Of a DNA stretch of 64,000 bases, positions 26,725 through 35,914 are shown in pieces. The DNA lies in the NCBI RefSeq assembly GCF_001941425.1, contig NZ_CP009244.1, positions 744,001 to 808,000 of the forward strand. The letters run 5' to 3'. A program made the position numbers and the translations under genes. The DNA comes from Corynebacterium ammoniagenes DSM 20306 (GTDB taxonomy: Bacteria; Actinomycetota; Actinomycetes; Mycobacteriales; Mycobacteriaceae). Every line of letters starts with the position of its first letter. Position 1 is the stretch's first letter. The notes under the pieces were generated by a model. The model worked only from the letters and a program-made list of their open reading frames with translations. It was not told the origin of the DNA and ran no database searches.

Positions 26725-28166
26725 TCCGATCCAGAGGCGGACTCTTGAACTACCGCGAAAAGAAGTTCTGCAAAAACTGTAGGTTCAGAAAGATCGATTT
26801 CGCACACTTTCTCAATGTGCGCCACACGGTTTCGCACCGTGTGGCGGTGCACATTTAATGCCTCGGCTGTTTGATTAAGTTGCCCGCCTTTACGCAGATA
26901 CACGGTAAGGGTTCTGGCTAAATCGCTATTGCTCTCGGCATCAATGGTGCGAAGAACATTGATTGTTTCGCGCCGCCGGCTCGCCAAAGCTTTCCGCACA
27001 GCCGATGCATTAAGCCACGGCATGTTCTGACTGTGAGGAGACAAGTATTCACCCAACGGTAAGGGGCGAGCACGATCTAAGAGTTCTTGGACGTGGTCAA
27101 ATGCAAGCTCCGTCGAAGCAATTCGCTTGCCGATGGCCACGCGGAGCACACGCATTGAGTTCCCGAACATGGCAACAATGTCCTTGGTATCCGCATCCCC
27201 ACTGAATAAGGCAACAAAGCTGTGCTTATCGAATTGCGCTGTGTAGAGAAATTGCCCGTGCGTTTCTAGTTGCGCATCTAAGGCATTATGCGCACGTTCT
27301 AAACTTCGTGAATCTTCCGCGAGCGCTATGACCGGGCGAGTAAAGCCATCCTTGTCGCGCGGGAAATCCAATGTTGCAGGAAGCGTCTGGGAGGGGGAGG
27401 TGGCGTCGGGAAGCCCCAGTGTAAGACGCAAGGCAAAGGAATTGAGTTCATTGCGCGCTTGTCGAAGTTCCACCGGGCGGGCTAACAACATATCCGCAAG
27501 GCCGGCGCAGTGCCGGATTAGGGAGCGGTCTTCAGCACTAAATGGATGTTCCGATTCGGCTTTGAGGGTATGCGAACGCTCGCCGTGCGTGGTCATGTCA
27601 TAGGAGGTGAAAAATTTATGTCCCAGCGGTGGGGAAGTTTCCATCACCACCTCTCCGCGCTCGTTGACTATGCGTAGTTCACCGTCAAGGAGATAGGCCG
27701 TTTCATGCAGTAAGTCCGTAAGGCTTCCCCTGGTTGCGGTATGCGTCAGCGTTTCCTGGGCATCCAAAAGACGACGCTGTGCGATGTCATTGCGGCGGTT
27801 TAGTTCTTGGTGGACTGCAGAAACGATCGAAATAAAAGCGATGGGGCGCGGAACTTCGAAAAGGCCGATCCCTAGCTCGTGTGCGGCATCGATAACGCTT
27901 TGGGGCACGGTTGGAAATATCAGACCTGTGCCGATACCTACCGCGACTGCCCCGGCTTCGGCGAGGTGCGTCAGGTACTTGGCCAGCTCATCTTCACGGT
28001 CTTTAAAGGCAATGGCAATGGTCAGGACAACGGAATCCTGCTTAATAAACTCCGTCGCATCTTCTAATTCATTGGTTTGGACGCCCGAAAAAGTGGCGGA
28101 GGAAGGCATACAGATAGGTCTAATTTCCAACGCGCTTTGGTTAAATAACCACTCAAATTCGAGCAT
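26721..28166 (-). CDS. PucR-family transcriptional regulator
   Basis: This 481-residue protein has an N-terminal PucR-like domain (about residues 5-120, with GTGLIFPTVPQSV), a GGDEF-like middle region without its signature, and a C-terminal PucR helix-turn-helix (YLRKGGQLNQTAEALNVHRH, then TVRNRV). Such proteins activate purine, GABA or other nitrogen-compound catabolism. It is divergent from the GABA aminotransferase gene, with a 16-bp inverted repeat between them, which suggests it controls gabT and the following permease. No strong ribosome-binding site precedes ATG 28166. Confidence 0.8.
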   Translation of the reverse strand: MLEFEWLFNQSALEIRPICMPSSATFSGVQTNELEDATEFIKQDSVVLTIAIAFKDREDELAKYLTHLAEAGAVAVGIGTGLIFPTVPQSVIDAAHELGIGLFEVPRPIAFISIVSAVHQELNRRNDIAQRRLLDAQETLTHTATRGSLTDLLHETAYLLDGELRIVNERGEVVMETSPPLGHKFFTSYDMTTHGERSHTLKAESEHPFSAEDRSLIRHCAGLADMLLARPVELRQARNELNSFALRLTLGLPDATSPSQTLPATLDFPRDKDGFTRPVIALAEDSRSLERAHNALDAQLETHGQFLYTAQFDKHSFVALFSGDADTKDIVAMFGNSMRVLRVAIGKRIASTELAFDHVQELLDRARPLPLGEYLSPHSQNMPWLNASAVRKALASRRRETINVLRTIDAESNSDLARTLTVYLRKGGQLNQTAEALNVHRHTVRNRVAHIEKVCEIDLSEPTVFAELLFAVVQESASGSD

Positions 28167-28180
28167 TTTCTGCTATCCGT

Positions 28181-28196
28181 TCTGTATATCTACAGA
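28181..28196. promoter_or_regulatory. Candidate PucR operator between regulator and gabT
   Basis: The inverted repeat TCTGTA-TATC-TACAGA (6-bp perfect arms, 4-base spacer) lies 15 bases upstream of the PucR start and about 90 bases upstream of gabT. Position between divergent genes suggests a regulator-binding site; there is no experimental consensus to compare with. Confidence 0.45.
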
Positions 28197-28284
28197 TTTT
28201 CTCTTCGCCATTATGTACATGGTGTGGAGCACAGCTTAGCGCCATACTGAGAAGGAACACAAAGTGAATCTCGAAGGAGGAGAC

Positions 28285-29598
28285 ATGAAGGACTTCGATT
28301 ACCATCTGCCGCAAGAACGTCGCGTCGTTACTGATGGTTTTGGGGAAAAGAGCGCGGCTCTCAACTCGCGCCGGGAGGCCGCAGTTGCTCGTGCATTAAC
28401 CCCAGGTCTGCCTGGATATGTCGTTGCCGCGGACGGGGGAGTCTTAGTTGATGCAGACGATAACTCCTACATCGATTTCGCGTCCGGAATCGCCGTCACC
28501 TCTGTGGGTGCGTCGAATAAGCGAGTAACCGACGCTATCGCCAAGGCAGCAGCGGAGTTTACGCACTCGTGCTTTATGGTCTCTCCTTACCAGTCGTACG
28601 TGGAGGTGTGCGAAAAGCTCAACCAACTGACTCCCGGTGACCATGACAAGAAGTCTGTGCTTTTAAACTCCGGCGCTGAAGCAGTGGAAAATGCGGTGAA
28701 GATTGCTCGCAAGTACACCGGCAAGAATGCCGTGGCGGTCTTTGATCACGGCTACCATGGCCGGACCAATTTGACGATGTCAATGACTGCTAAGAACAAG
28801 CCGTACAAGACTGGCTTTGGCAGCCTTGCCGCTGACGTGCACCGAGTGCCAATGTCTTACCCCGCTCGTGACGGACTTAAGGGTGAGGAAGCCGCAGCTC
28901 GTGCGATCAAGGTTTTGGACCAGCAGGTAGGCGCAGAAAACTTGGCTTGTGTTGTTATTGAGCCAGTGCAAGGCGAAGGCGGATTCATCGTCCCAGCCCA
29001 GGGGTTCCTTCCCGCAATTGCGCAGTGGTGCCGCGACAGCGATGTCGTGTTTATCGCGGATGAAATTCAATCCGGCTTTGGACGCACCGGCCAATGGTTT
29101 GCCTCCGAGGATGAGCAAGTTGTCCCCGATATTGTCACCACCGCGAAGGGCATTGCTGCAGGTATGCCACTGTCAGGAGTAACTGGCCGCGCTGAGATTA
29201 TGGACAGCCCCATCCCAGGCTCGCTTGGCGGCACTTATGGCGGCAATCCTGTCGCGTGTGCAGCGGCACTCGCTGCGATTGAAGAGTTCGAAGTCCACGA
29301 CCTTCCAGGCCGCGCGCGGGAGATCGAGGCAATCATTCGTGAGTACCTGGAGCCATTGACCGAATCTGAGGCAGTGGTCGATGTGCGCGGACGCGGCGCG
29401 ATGATGGCCATTGAACTTATCAATGGTGAGGTCACTGCAGAGATCGCTGCGGCCTGTAAGAAGCAGGGCCTGCTCATTTTGACCTGTGGTATCGACGGCA
29501 ATGTGGTTCGTCTGTTGCCAGCATTGACCATTCCTGAGCACTTGTTGCGCGAGGGGCTGGACATCCTCACTACCGAAATAAACACCGCGTTGAGCTAA
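28285..29598 (+). CDS. gabT: 4-aminobutyrate aminotransferase
   Basis: This class III PLP-dependent aminotransferase of 437 residues transfers the amino group of GABA (or 5-aminovalerate and similar omega-amino acids) to 2-oxoglutarate. Visible are NSGAEAVENAVKIAR for cofactor phosphate binding, the DEIQSGFGRTG block with the cofactor-contacting Asp, and the Schiff-base lysine in TTAKGIAAGMP at about residue 290. ATG 28285 follows AAGGAGG by 4 bases, while the in-frame GTG 28264 lies upstream of that site and is unlikely. It is controlled presumably by the divergent PucR protein and lies upstream of an amino-acid permease. No succinate-semialdehyde dehydrogenase is next to it. Confidence 0.88.
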   Translation: MKDFDYHLPQERRVVTDGFGEKSAALNSRREAAVARALTPGLPGYVVAADGGVLVDADDNSYIDFASGIAVTSVGASNKRVTDAIAKAAAEFTHSCFMVSPYQSYVEVCEKLNQLTPGDHDKKSVLLNSGAEAVENAVKIARKYTGKNAVAVFDHGYHGRTNLTMSMTAKNKPYKTGFGSLAADVHRVPMSYPARDGLKGEEAAARAIKVLDQQVGAENLACVVIEPVQGEGGFIVPAQGFLPAIAQWCRDSDVVFIADEIQSGFGRTGQWFASEDEQVVPDIVTTAKGIAAGMPLSGVTGRAEIMDSPIPGSLGGTYGGNPVACAAALAAIEEFEVHDLPGRAREIEAIIREYLEPLTESEAVVDVRGRGAMMAIELINGEVTAEIAAACKKQGLLILTCGIDGNVVRLLPALTIPEHLLREGLDILTTEINTALS

Positions 29599-29623
29599 CA
29601 CCAGGTGATTTGGACCCAGTACT

Positions 29624-29661
29624 TTCCCGGCTATCGATACAACAATCGTGATAGCCGGGAA
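29624..29661 (+). terminator. Strong hairpin between gabT and the permease (terminator or attenuator)
   Basis: A 12-bp perfect stem TTCCCGGCTATC / GATAGCCGGGAA encloses a 14-base loop, 26 bases after the gabT stop. There is no U run, so it may be an mRNA-stabilising or processing hairpin, or a weak terminator reducing expression of the downstream permease, rather than a classical terminator. Confidence 0.5.
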
Positions 29662-29689
29662 TAGTCATATACACCGGCAGGAAAGAATT

Positions 29690-30933
29690 TTGAATAGCAA
29701 TAATCTAAAGGTTGACGATTCTGTCAATCCCTCGAAAGAAACTAAGGGCGAAAGCCAAAGCCGTATTACGCCGTGGCAAGGTGTGGCACTGATCTTCGGT
29801 ACCAATATCGGTGCCGGCATTTTGAGCCTTCCTTATGCAGGGCGCAACGGCGGGTTCCTCGCACTGTTTTTAGCGCTGCTTATCGCAGGTATTTTGACCA
29901 CGCTATCCATGATGTATGTGGCCGAAGTGTCGCTGCGTACCCAAAAGCCCCTTCAGCTGTCCGGTCTGGCCGAACAATACTTGGGACACTGGGGACGCGG
30001 CTGGTATTCGCCGCTATTGCGATCAACGGCACAGGCGCGCTGATTGGTTATGCCGCTGGTTCCGGTGAACTGCTGGACAACATTTTGGGCATACCGCCGA
30101 CTATCGGCACGCTTATATTCTTCGCGCTGGGCACCTTCATTATGTACAAGGGCCTGGAAGCAACCGGTGTGGCAGAGGCAGTTATCACCATTGCGATGGC
30201 AGCAATCGTGGCCATCTTGGTGCTGTGGACGTTCATCGGCCCAGGCATTGAATTCGGTAACCTGTGGATTTTGCGCCCATACTTCATCATCCCGATCATG
30301 AACTTGGCCGTGTTCACCTTCATGGCGCAGTACGTGGTGCCGGAGCTAGCCCGCGGTATGCGCGATAAGCACCCCGACAAAATTGTGCCAACCATTATCG
30401 GCGGCATGGTCGCCACAGGTATCACCCTGGCAGCTGTTCCTTTCGCAGCGCTTGGCCTATTAGGAACCGACGTATCGGAAGTCGTCACCGTCTCTTGGGG
30501 CGAGGAGCTCGGTCCGATCGCATACTATCTGGCTAATATCTTCGCGCTTTTTGCCATGATGACATCGTTCCTGGCCATCGGCTATACCACCATGCGTAAT
30601 GTCTTGGATATCTTCCACTGGCCACAACATGGCTGGCAGCGCGGTGCTGCGGTGGCTATGACTGTTGGCTTGCCACTGGTAATTACGTTTGCGGGCTTTG
30701 GCGGATTCGTTTCTGCATTGAGCTACGCCGGCGGCATCGCGGGTGTCGTCATGTCCATTATCCCGGTGATGTTGCTGCACGCATCACGGAAACACGGTGA
30801 CCGCAATCCAGAATGGTCGCTGGGCTGGCCGGCAAACCCCGTCCTGCAGGCAACCATCATCATTGTCTATGGTCTTGCATTCCTCTATTCCATCGGCAGC
30901 ATCTTAGGACTCGTCCCAGCAGGGTGGGAGTAA
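29690..30933 (+). pseudogene. Aromatic/hydroxy-amino-acid-type permease, frameshifted
   Basis: A membrane transporter of the aromatic amino acid permease (HAAAP/Mtr-TyrP-like) style is split between two reading frames. The first part (from TTG 29690, behind AGGAAAG, to the stop at 30043) carries GTNIGAGILSLPYAGR and runs through LGHWGRG. The second part continues in another frame as LVFAAIAINGTGALIGY and on through about nine further membrane segments to 30933. The switch is at about 30001, where GGCTGG would restore one frame if it read GGCCTGG, i.e. a one-base deletion. The intact protein would be about 414 residues. Both halves keep good family sequence, so the lesion is recent or a sequencing error. 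Location after gabT suggests uptake of GABA or a related amino acid. Confidence 0.72.
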
Positions 30934-30954
30934 ATCGCGACAAGGAGTTCGGCT

Positions 30955-32553
30955 CTAGCTCGGCTCCCACATCTTGAAACGGGTTTCCAACACCACGACG
31001 TTGGGTCCAGACTCTGCAGAGAGTGCATCGCTGAGCACTACCTGCAGATTCTCTGGCGTGGCCGTGGTTGCCGGCACTTTGAAGGACTCCGCGAGTTTCA
31101 CAAAATCCGGGCGGGCTAACTCGGTGGCCGTGGCGGTGCCGAAGGCATCGTTCATGTATTCGCGCAAGATTCCGTATCCGCCGTCATCGATAATCAGCCA
31201 GGTCACGGGCACATTATGCTGCACCGCGGCCGCTAGTTCCGAGGTGGAATACAGCGCGGAACCATCGCCGGATACCGCAAAGGTGCGTGTGCCCACGCCC
31301 AGCGCACCGCCGTAGGCTGCGGGAAAGCCGTAGCCTAATCCGCCCGCGCCTTGGGCTGAGTGGAAACCGCCGTCTTTTCCGTCCCACGTATTCCACGCCC
31401 AGTACGCAGCAATGGTCATATCCCAAAAGGTGGGCATCTCATCCGGGACCGCCTGGCGAATAGCGTCCATGACGTGCTGTTCATGTTCTAAGCCTGCAGC
31501 GTCCATGCGCTCGGCAACCTTGGCATTGACGGTGGCGGCAGTCGTCGCGCCGCCATGCGACGCTGGCTCCACAGCCGGTAATAATTGTGCGAGGAAGGTG
31601 GAAATATCCGCACGAATCCCAAGGCCAGGATGGTTGGAGGCTAAGACTTTGGCTTCCGCATCTACTTGAATAATGGTGCCTTGTGGCTGCAAGGTGTAGT
31701 AATTGGAGGTCACTTCACCGAGAGAACTTCCCAAGACCAATAGCGTATGGGCATTGGCTAATAGGTCGGTAACGTGGCGGTTTTCAATAAAATGCACGGC
31801 CAGCGGGTGGTTTCGCGGAATCGCGGTATTGCCGCCGACAGTGCACACCACCGGGGCATCAATCTTTTCCGCCAGCTCGGCTAGAAGTTTTCCGGCACCG
31901 GATCGTCGCACGCCACCGCCGGCCACGATGACAGTCGATTGGGCATTGATCAGCTCCGCAGCTTGGGCTACCAGGGCAGGAGCAGCTTCCGGTTGGTCCA
32001 CGGCCATCGCCGGAATACCAGTGGGAAAGTCTTGGGCTTCTAAGAGGATATCCTGGGGAATCTCTACCCAGACGGGGCCTTGAGGTGCGGTCATCGCTAA
32101 GCGATAAGCATCATCAAGCGTGCTCGGGATTGCCGCCGCACGCTGCACCGTTGCCTGGTATTTGGTGACATTGCGCACGGATTCTTTCTGCTCATCCAAC
32201 TGATGCAACATACCTTTGCGCCGCGCACCCAGGCCCGCGCGGGGAATTTGCGAGGAAATCACAATCATCGGCACGCCCGTGGCATATGATTCCTGCAAAC
32301 CAGCTAGTGAGGTCAGCGCGCCGGGCCCGGTGGACAGGAAAAGTGCGGCAGGCTTGCCAGTGGCGCGGGTATAGCCATCGGCAGCAAAAGCCGCATTATT
32401 TTCCACGCGGCTGGAATAAAAGTGCAGGGGGCTGCGCGAGAGGGCATCGAAAAGCCCCAGCGCATGTTGGCCAGGAATGCCAAAAACATCCGTAATACCT
32501 AGCGCTTGCAGGGTTTCAACGACCACATCACCGCCATTGCGCGTACTCATCAT
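30955..32553 (-). CDS. ThDP-dependent 2-oxo acid decarboxylase/synthase (possible 2-ketoarginine decarboxylase, AruI-like)
   Basis: This 532-residue thiamine-diphosphate enzyme has the PYR domain with catalytic glutamate in SRVENNAAFAADGYTRA (about residue 50) and the PP domain with GDGSALYSTSELAAAV...IDDGGYG. The central domain lacks obvious FAD-binding features. The SD AAGGAG precedes two consecutive ATGs; the second (32550) is better spaced. It lies 5 bases after the agmatinase-family gene, so the two are one operon. In the arginine transaminase pathway a related enzyme turns 2-ketoarginine into 4-guanidinobutyraldehyde, which after oxidation is hydrolysed by an agmatinase-family enzyme to GABA. 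That role is inferred from the neighbours; a generic acetolactate-synthase-like activity remains possible. Confidence 0.7.
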   Translation of the reverse strand: MMSTRNGGDVVVETLQALGITDVFGIPGQHALGLFDALSRSPLHFYSSRVENNAAFAADGYTRATGKPAALFLSTGPGALTSLAGLQESYATGVPMIVISSQIPRAGLGARRKGMLHQLDEQKESVRNVTKYQATVQRAAAIPSTLDDAYRLAMTAPQGPVWVEIPQDILLEAQDFPTGIPAMAVDQPEAAPALVAQAAELINAQSTVIVAGGGVRRSGAGKLLAELAEKIDAPVVCTVGGNTAIPRNHPLAVHFIENRHVTDLLANAHTLLVLGSSLGEVTSNYYTLQPQGTIIQVDAEAKVLASNHPGLGIRADISTFLAQLLPAVEPASHGGATTAATVNAKVAERMDAAGLEHEQHVMDAIRQAVPDEMPTFWDMTIAAYWAWNTWDGKDGGFHSAQGAGGLGYGFPAAYGGALGVGTRTFAVSGDGSALYSTSELAAAVQHNVPVTWLIIDDGGYGILREYMNDAFGTATATELARPDFVKLAESFKVPATTATPENLQVVLSDALSAESGPNVVVLETRFKMWEPS

Positions 32554-32558
32554 TCTCC

Positions 32559-33560
32559 TTATTTGCCGCTCGCCGCGTTGGCACGCAGGTCCGCCATGAG
32601 CGTAATCAGGTCATAAGCCACGTGCGATGCCGCGATACCGGTTATTTCCGCATGGTCGTAGGCAGGGGAGACTTCCACAAGATCCGCGCCGACAATATTT
32701 AATCCACGCAGGCCACGAATGATTTCTAGCAGCTCACGAGAAGTCAGCCCACCAGCTTCCGGCGTACCCGTGCCGGGAGCATGCGCAGGGTCGAGGACGT
32801 CGATGTCCACAGAAATATACAGCGGTCGTTTGCCAACACGGTCTCGCAGCTTGTCGATGATTTCATCCACACCCTGCCGAAATACGTCCGAGGAAGTGAC
32901 AATGCCAAATCCAAAGCGGCGGTCATCTTCTAAATCCTTCTTGCCATACAGCGGACCGCGAGTACCGACGTGGCAGATGCCTTCGGTATCTAAGATGCCT
33001 TCTTCCACAGCGCGACGAAACGGAGTGCCGTGGGTGTAGTCCGCGCCGAAGTAGGTATCCCAGGTATCGAGATGCGCATCGAAATGCAGCAAAGCAACCG
33101 GGTCTTTCGCCCGTGCCGACGCCGCACGCAGCAGCGGCAGTGCGATGGTGTGATCGCCGCCGATAGTCATCAAGGACGATCCATCCTCGGTCAGATCCAA
33201 AGCATCTTGTTCAATGGCCTCGATAGCTTCATTGATATTGAAAGGGTTGATGGCCATATCGCCGGCATCAACCACCTGCGTTTGCGCGAACGGGGAGGTA
33301 TCCGTCGCCGGATTATAAGGACGCAAAAGACGCGACGACTGCCGCACATGATTGGACCCAAAACGCGCGCCGGGGCGGTACGACACTCCGGAGTCAAAGG
33401 GCACGCCCACGACCTTAATATCAGCGGAGCGGTCTTCAGTTTCAATATCGCGCAATCGCGGCAAAAGCGCATAGGTGGATTCGCCGCTATAGCGCGGGAC
33501 CAGAGCAGAGTTCACGGGGCCGACGTGGCCGCCTTCTTCAACACGGGGAGTCTCTAGCAT
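32559..33560 (-). CDS. Agmatinase-family ureohydrolase (agmatinase or guanidinobutyrase)
   Basis: This 333-residue manganese ureohydrolase releases urea from a guanidino compound. All metal-binding blocks are present: GGDHT at about residue 146, [10 protein letters not shown] at about 168, and [20 protein letters not shown] at about 250-270 (sequence broken here into its parts: [16 protein letters not shown]). The N-terminus with a long YRPGARFG loop fits agmatinase, guanidinobutyrase and guanidinopropionase equally. The neighbouring ThDP enzyme and gabT favour 4-guanidinobutyrate to GABA plus urea. It is the first gene of a two-gene operon, 34 bases below the broken XRE-cupin regulator on the same strand. 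Confidence 0.82.
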   Translation of the reverse strand: MLETPRVEEGGHVGPVNSALVPRYSGESTYALLPRLRDIETEDRSADIKVVGVPFDSGVSYRPGARFGSNHVRQSSRLLRPYNPATDTSPFAQTQVVDAGDMAINPFNINEAIEAIEQDALDLTEDGSSLMTIGGDHTIALPLLRAASARAKDPVALLHFDAHLDTWDTYFGADYTHGTPFRRAVEEGILDTEGICHVGTRGPLYGKKDLEDDRRFGFGIVTSSDVFRQGVDEIIDKLRDRVGKRPLYISVDIDVLDPAHAPGTGTPEAGGLTSRELLEIIRGLRGLNIVGADLVEVSPAYDHAEITGIAASHVAYDLITLMADLRANAASGK

Positions 33561-33594
33561 GGGACGAGGAGTCCTTTCTTCGAGGTAGTGGTGG

Positions 33595-34164
33595 TTATGA
33601 CACTCCAGTGAGAACCCATAACACTTCGGCCTTTTCGCCTGTGGGGTTGCGCCAAGTGTGTGGTTCTGCGCCGGGAAATGTCAGAGTGTCTCCAGCTGCG
33701 AGAGTGAATTCTTCTGCAGAAGTCCGCACCACAAAGCTGCCCGTTATGACATGTACGGACTCCGTAGTGCAGTTCATCGTGTAAGGCTCTTCTTCGCCAT
33801 GTCCATGGCCATCGACTGTCATGTGGATGATCTGGATATCGCGCTGCGTGGGTGGCGTAATTAGCCTTTCGACGATTCCTGCGCCACCGAGATCGACGCG
33901 AGGGGCGCTTGCGAACTCCACCACGGACACTTCCGGAGCATCGAGAAGCTGGCCCGGATTGATGCCGAGTACTTGGCATCAAGTGACCAGAGATTGAACG
34001 GAAGGGCTGGTGAGGTCGCGTTCCACGCGAGAGATGAATCCTTTGGAAAATCCTGTGCGCTCGGCAACTTGCTCCAGCGTAAAGTGTCGCCGTTCGCGCA
34101 GTGCGCGCAAGCGGCGCCCCAAGGCGATATCGCTGGGAACCGGTTGAATAGGAAGAGTCTTCAT
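33595..34164 (-). pseudogene. XRE-cupin transcriptional regulator interrupted by an in-frame TGA
   Basis: A small regulator with an N-terminal XRE helix-turn-helix (RRLRALRERRHFTLEQVA, TGFSKGFISRVERD) and a C-terminal cupin ligand domain ([29 protein letters not shown]) reads in one frame from ATG 34164 to 33595. At codon 62 (33981-33979) it meets TGA, between SVQSLVT and CQVLGINPGQLLD. Without that stop it would be a normal XRE-cupin protein of about 189 residues. As it stands, only the DNA-binding domain is made, or a separate cupin from GTG 33930. Such proteins (PuuR-like) repress polyamine or amino-acid catabolic genes, here probably the ureohydrolase operon and the divergent symporter. 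Confidence 0.82.
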
Positions 34165-34206
34165 CCTTTTACCTTAATGAGCATTTGGATCTTTTGAGCG
34201 GAGACT

Positions 34207-34285
34207 GTTGCCTAATGGGCAACTAATGTTTAGCATAGGGTCATCTACTGTGATTCGCAATACATTGGCCAGAAAGGGCAATGTA
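34207..34285. promoter_or_regulatory. Tandem inverted repeats between XRE-cupin gene and symporter
   Basis: There are two similar inverted repeats with 5-base spacers. GTTGCC-TAATG-GGCAAC is at 34207-34223, and TACATTGGCC-AGAAA-GGGCAATGTA (one mismatch in the 10-bp arms) is at 34261-34285. Both have TTG(G)CC...GG(G)CAA arms. They lie between the divergent regulator and symporter starts and are good candidates for operators of the regulator. Confidence 0.5.
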
Positions 34286-34333
34286 GATAACGCGAAATCA
34301 AAATTGTTCCCGAGATACGGATGAGGACCCCTT

Positions 34334-35914
34334 ATGGACTGGCCAAACATTGCGGTTTTACTTCTCTACCTAGTCGGCATGCTTGCCTTCGGAGTATGGG
34401 GATCGCGGCGAATCACAAATACCGGTGACTACCTGGTTGCCGGAAGAAACCTGGGAGGTGTGCTTTATACCGGCACCATGGTGGCGGTTGTTTTAGGTGG
34501 TGCCTCTGCGGTCGGCGGAATTGGATTGGGCTATACCTATGGCATTTCCGGGTTTTGGCTGGTTACCGCCATTGGCGTCGGCGTTTTAATTTTGAGCCTA
34601 GCCTTCGCACCTGCATTGCAACGGTTGCGCATTTTCACGGTGTCGCAGATGTTGACGTTGCGCTACGGTGTTGAATCCACCCAGGCATCATCGCTGATCA
34701 TGCTGGCGTATACCTTGATGTTGGCCGCGACCTCCTCTGGCGCGTATGCCTCGGTCTTTGTGGTGCTCTTTGGATGGGAACGTTGGGTTTCCATCCTCGT
34801 TGGTGGCGCGGTCGTTCTGGTCTATGCCACGGTCGGCGGCATGTGGTCGATTACCTTGGCGGACATGGCGCAGTTTATTGTCATGACCGTTGGCTTCTTC
34901 GTGTTGATGCTGCCAATTTCTCTCTCCCGCGCTGGCGGCTGGTCTGGACTGCACGACCGCTTGGATTCCGAATTTTTCGATATCGGTGGCATGGGACTGC
35001 AATCGATCATCACTTATTTTGTCATTTACACTCTCGGTCTTCTCATCGGCCAAGACATCTGGCAACGCGTATTTACCGCGAAAACCCCTGGTGTTGCCCG
35101 GTGGGGCGGTACCGCAGCTGGCATCTACTGCATCATCTTCGGTGTAGCTGGGGCGATCATCGGCATGGCCGCTGCGATCTTGTTGCCTGGTATTGAAGTA
35201 CGCGATGATGTCTTTGCATCTGTTGCGCTCGAGGTACTTCCCGCAGGTATCGGCGGCATTGCGCTGGCAGCCGGGGTAGCAGCCATGATGTCTACTGCTT
35301 CGGGCGGATTGATCGCCGCAGCTACCGTGCTCCAAGCAGATGTTATTCCACTGTTGAAAGGAATGTCTGAAAAGCGCGGACCACGCAAGCTCAGCCCGAT
35401 GGAGGTTGTGAAAGTAGCGGATGCTTCTGCGGCACGTGCAGAACAGGCTGAAGAAGATGTCAATATCAACCGCCGGTGGGTTCTAATCTTCGGTGTGCTC
35501 GTCTTATTTATTGCCATGGCTGTTCCCGATGTAGTTGCAGCACTGACCATCGCTTATGACATTTTGGTAGGTGGACTGCTGGTAGCCATCATCGGTGGTT
35601 TGGTCTGGAAGCGTGGCACGGGCGCTGGTGCTACGTGGGCGATGGTAACCGGGAGTTTGGGCACGCTGGTCACCATGGGTATTTTGGAACTTTTGGCAGA
35701 GAACCGGTTCGACGGTGTCTTCGCTAATGAACCGATCTACGTGGGATTAGCACTCTCCGCGGTGACCTATATTGGAGTGTCCCTGGCCACCAAGCCTACT
35801 GACCCAGAGGTACTCGCAGCGTGGCTCAAGCGCACTAAAGAAGGCGCGCCTTCCTTGGAACAAGTCGAGGAAGACGCGCGCGATATTGAAATGGAATTCG
35901 CCGAGGAAATCTAG
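34334..35914 (+). CDS. Sodium:solute symporter (SSS family)
   Basis: This 526-residue transporter has about thirteen membrane segments. It shows the SSS N-terminal SRRITNTGDYLVAGRNLGG (a charged loop after helix 1), GGASAVGGIGLGYTYGISG, TVSQMLTLRYG, and the central YATVGGMWSITLADMAQF signature. The C-terminus is cytoplasmic and acidic. It would import an organic solute with Na+; given the divergent XRE-cupin gene and the ureohydrolase operon, agmatine, guanidinobutyrate, putrescine or an amino acid are likely cargoes. AGGA precedes ATG 34334 by 8 bases. Its last 4 bases overlap the convergent aminotransferase gene. Confidence 0.82.
   Translation: MDWPNIAVLLLYLVGMLAFGVWGSRRITNTGDYLVAGRNLGGVLYTGTMVAVVLGGASAVGGIGLGYTYGISGFWLVTAIGVGVLILSLAFAPALQRLRIFTVSQMLTLRYGVESTQASSLIMLAYTLMLAATSSGAYASVFVVLFGWERWVSILVGGAVVLVYATVGGMWSITLADMAQFIVMTVGFFVLMLPISLSRAGGWSGLHDRLDSEFFDIGGMGLQSIITYFVIYTLGLLIGQDIWQRVFTAKTPGVARWGGTAAGIYCIIFGVAGAIIGMAAAILLPGIEVRDDVFASVALEVLPAGIGGIALAAGVAAMMSTASGGLIAAATVLQADVIPLLKGMSEKRGPRKLSPMEVVKVADASAARAEQAEEDVNINRRWVLIFGVLVLFIAMAVPDVVAALTIAYDILVGGLLVAIIGGLVWKRGTGAGATWAMVTGSLGTLVTMGILELLAENRFDGVFANEPIYVGLALSAVTYIGVSLATKPTDPEVLAAWLKRTKEGAPSLEQVEEDARDIEMEFAEEI

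Noticed and set aside
26723-26743. AGTCCG...CGGACT hairpin at the M20/PucR junction as a terminator
   Set aside because: The stem is only 6 bp with a 9-base loop and no U tract on either strand, too weak to call.
33979-33981. TGA as a selenocysteine codon in the XRE-cupin gene
   Set aside because: The position is a linker between domains, not a redox site, no SECIS-like stem is evident just downstream, and regulators of this family do not use selenocysteine. A nonsense mutation or sequence error is simpler.
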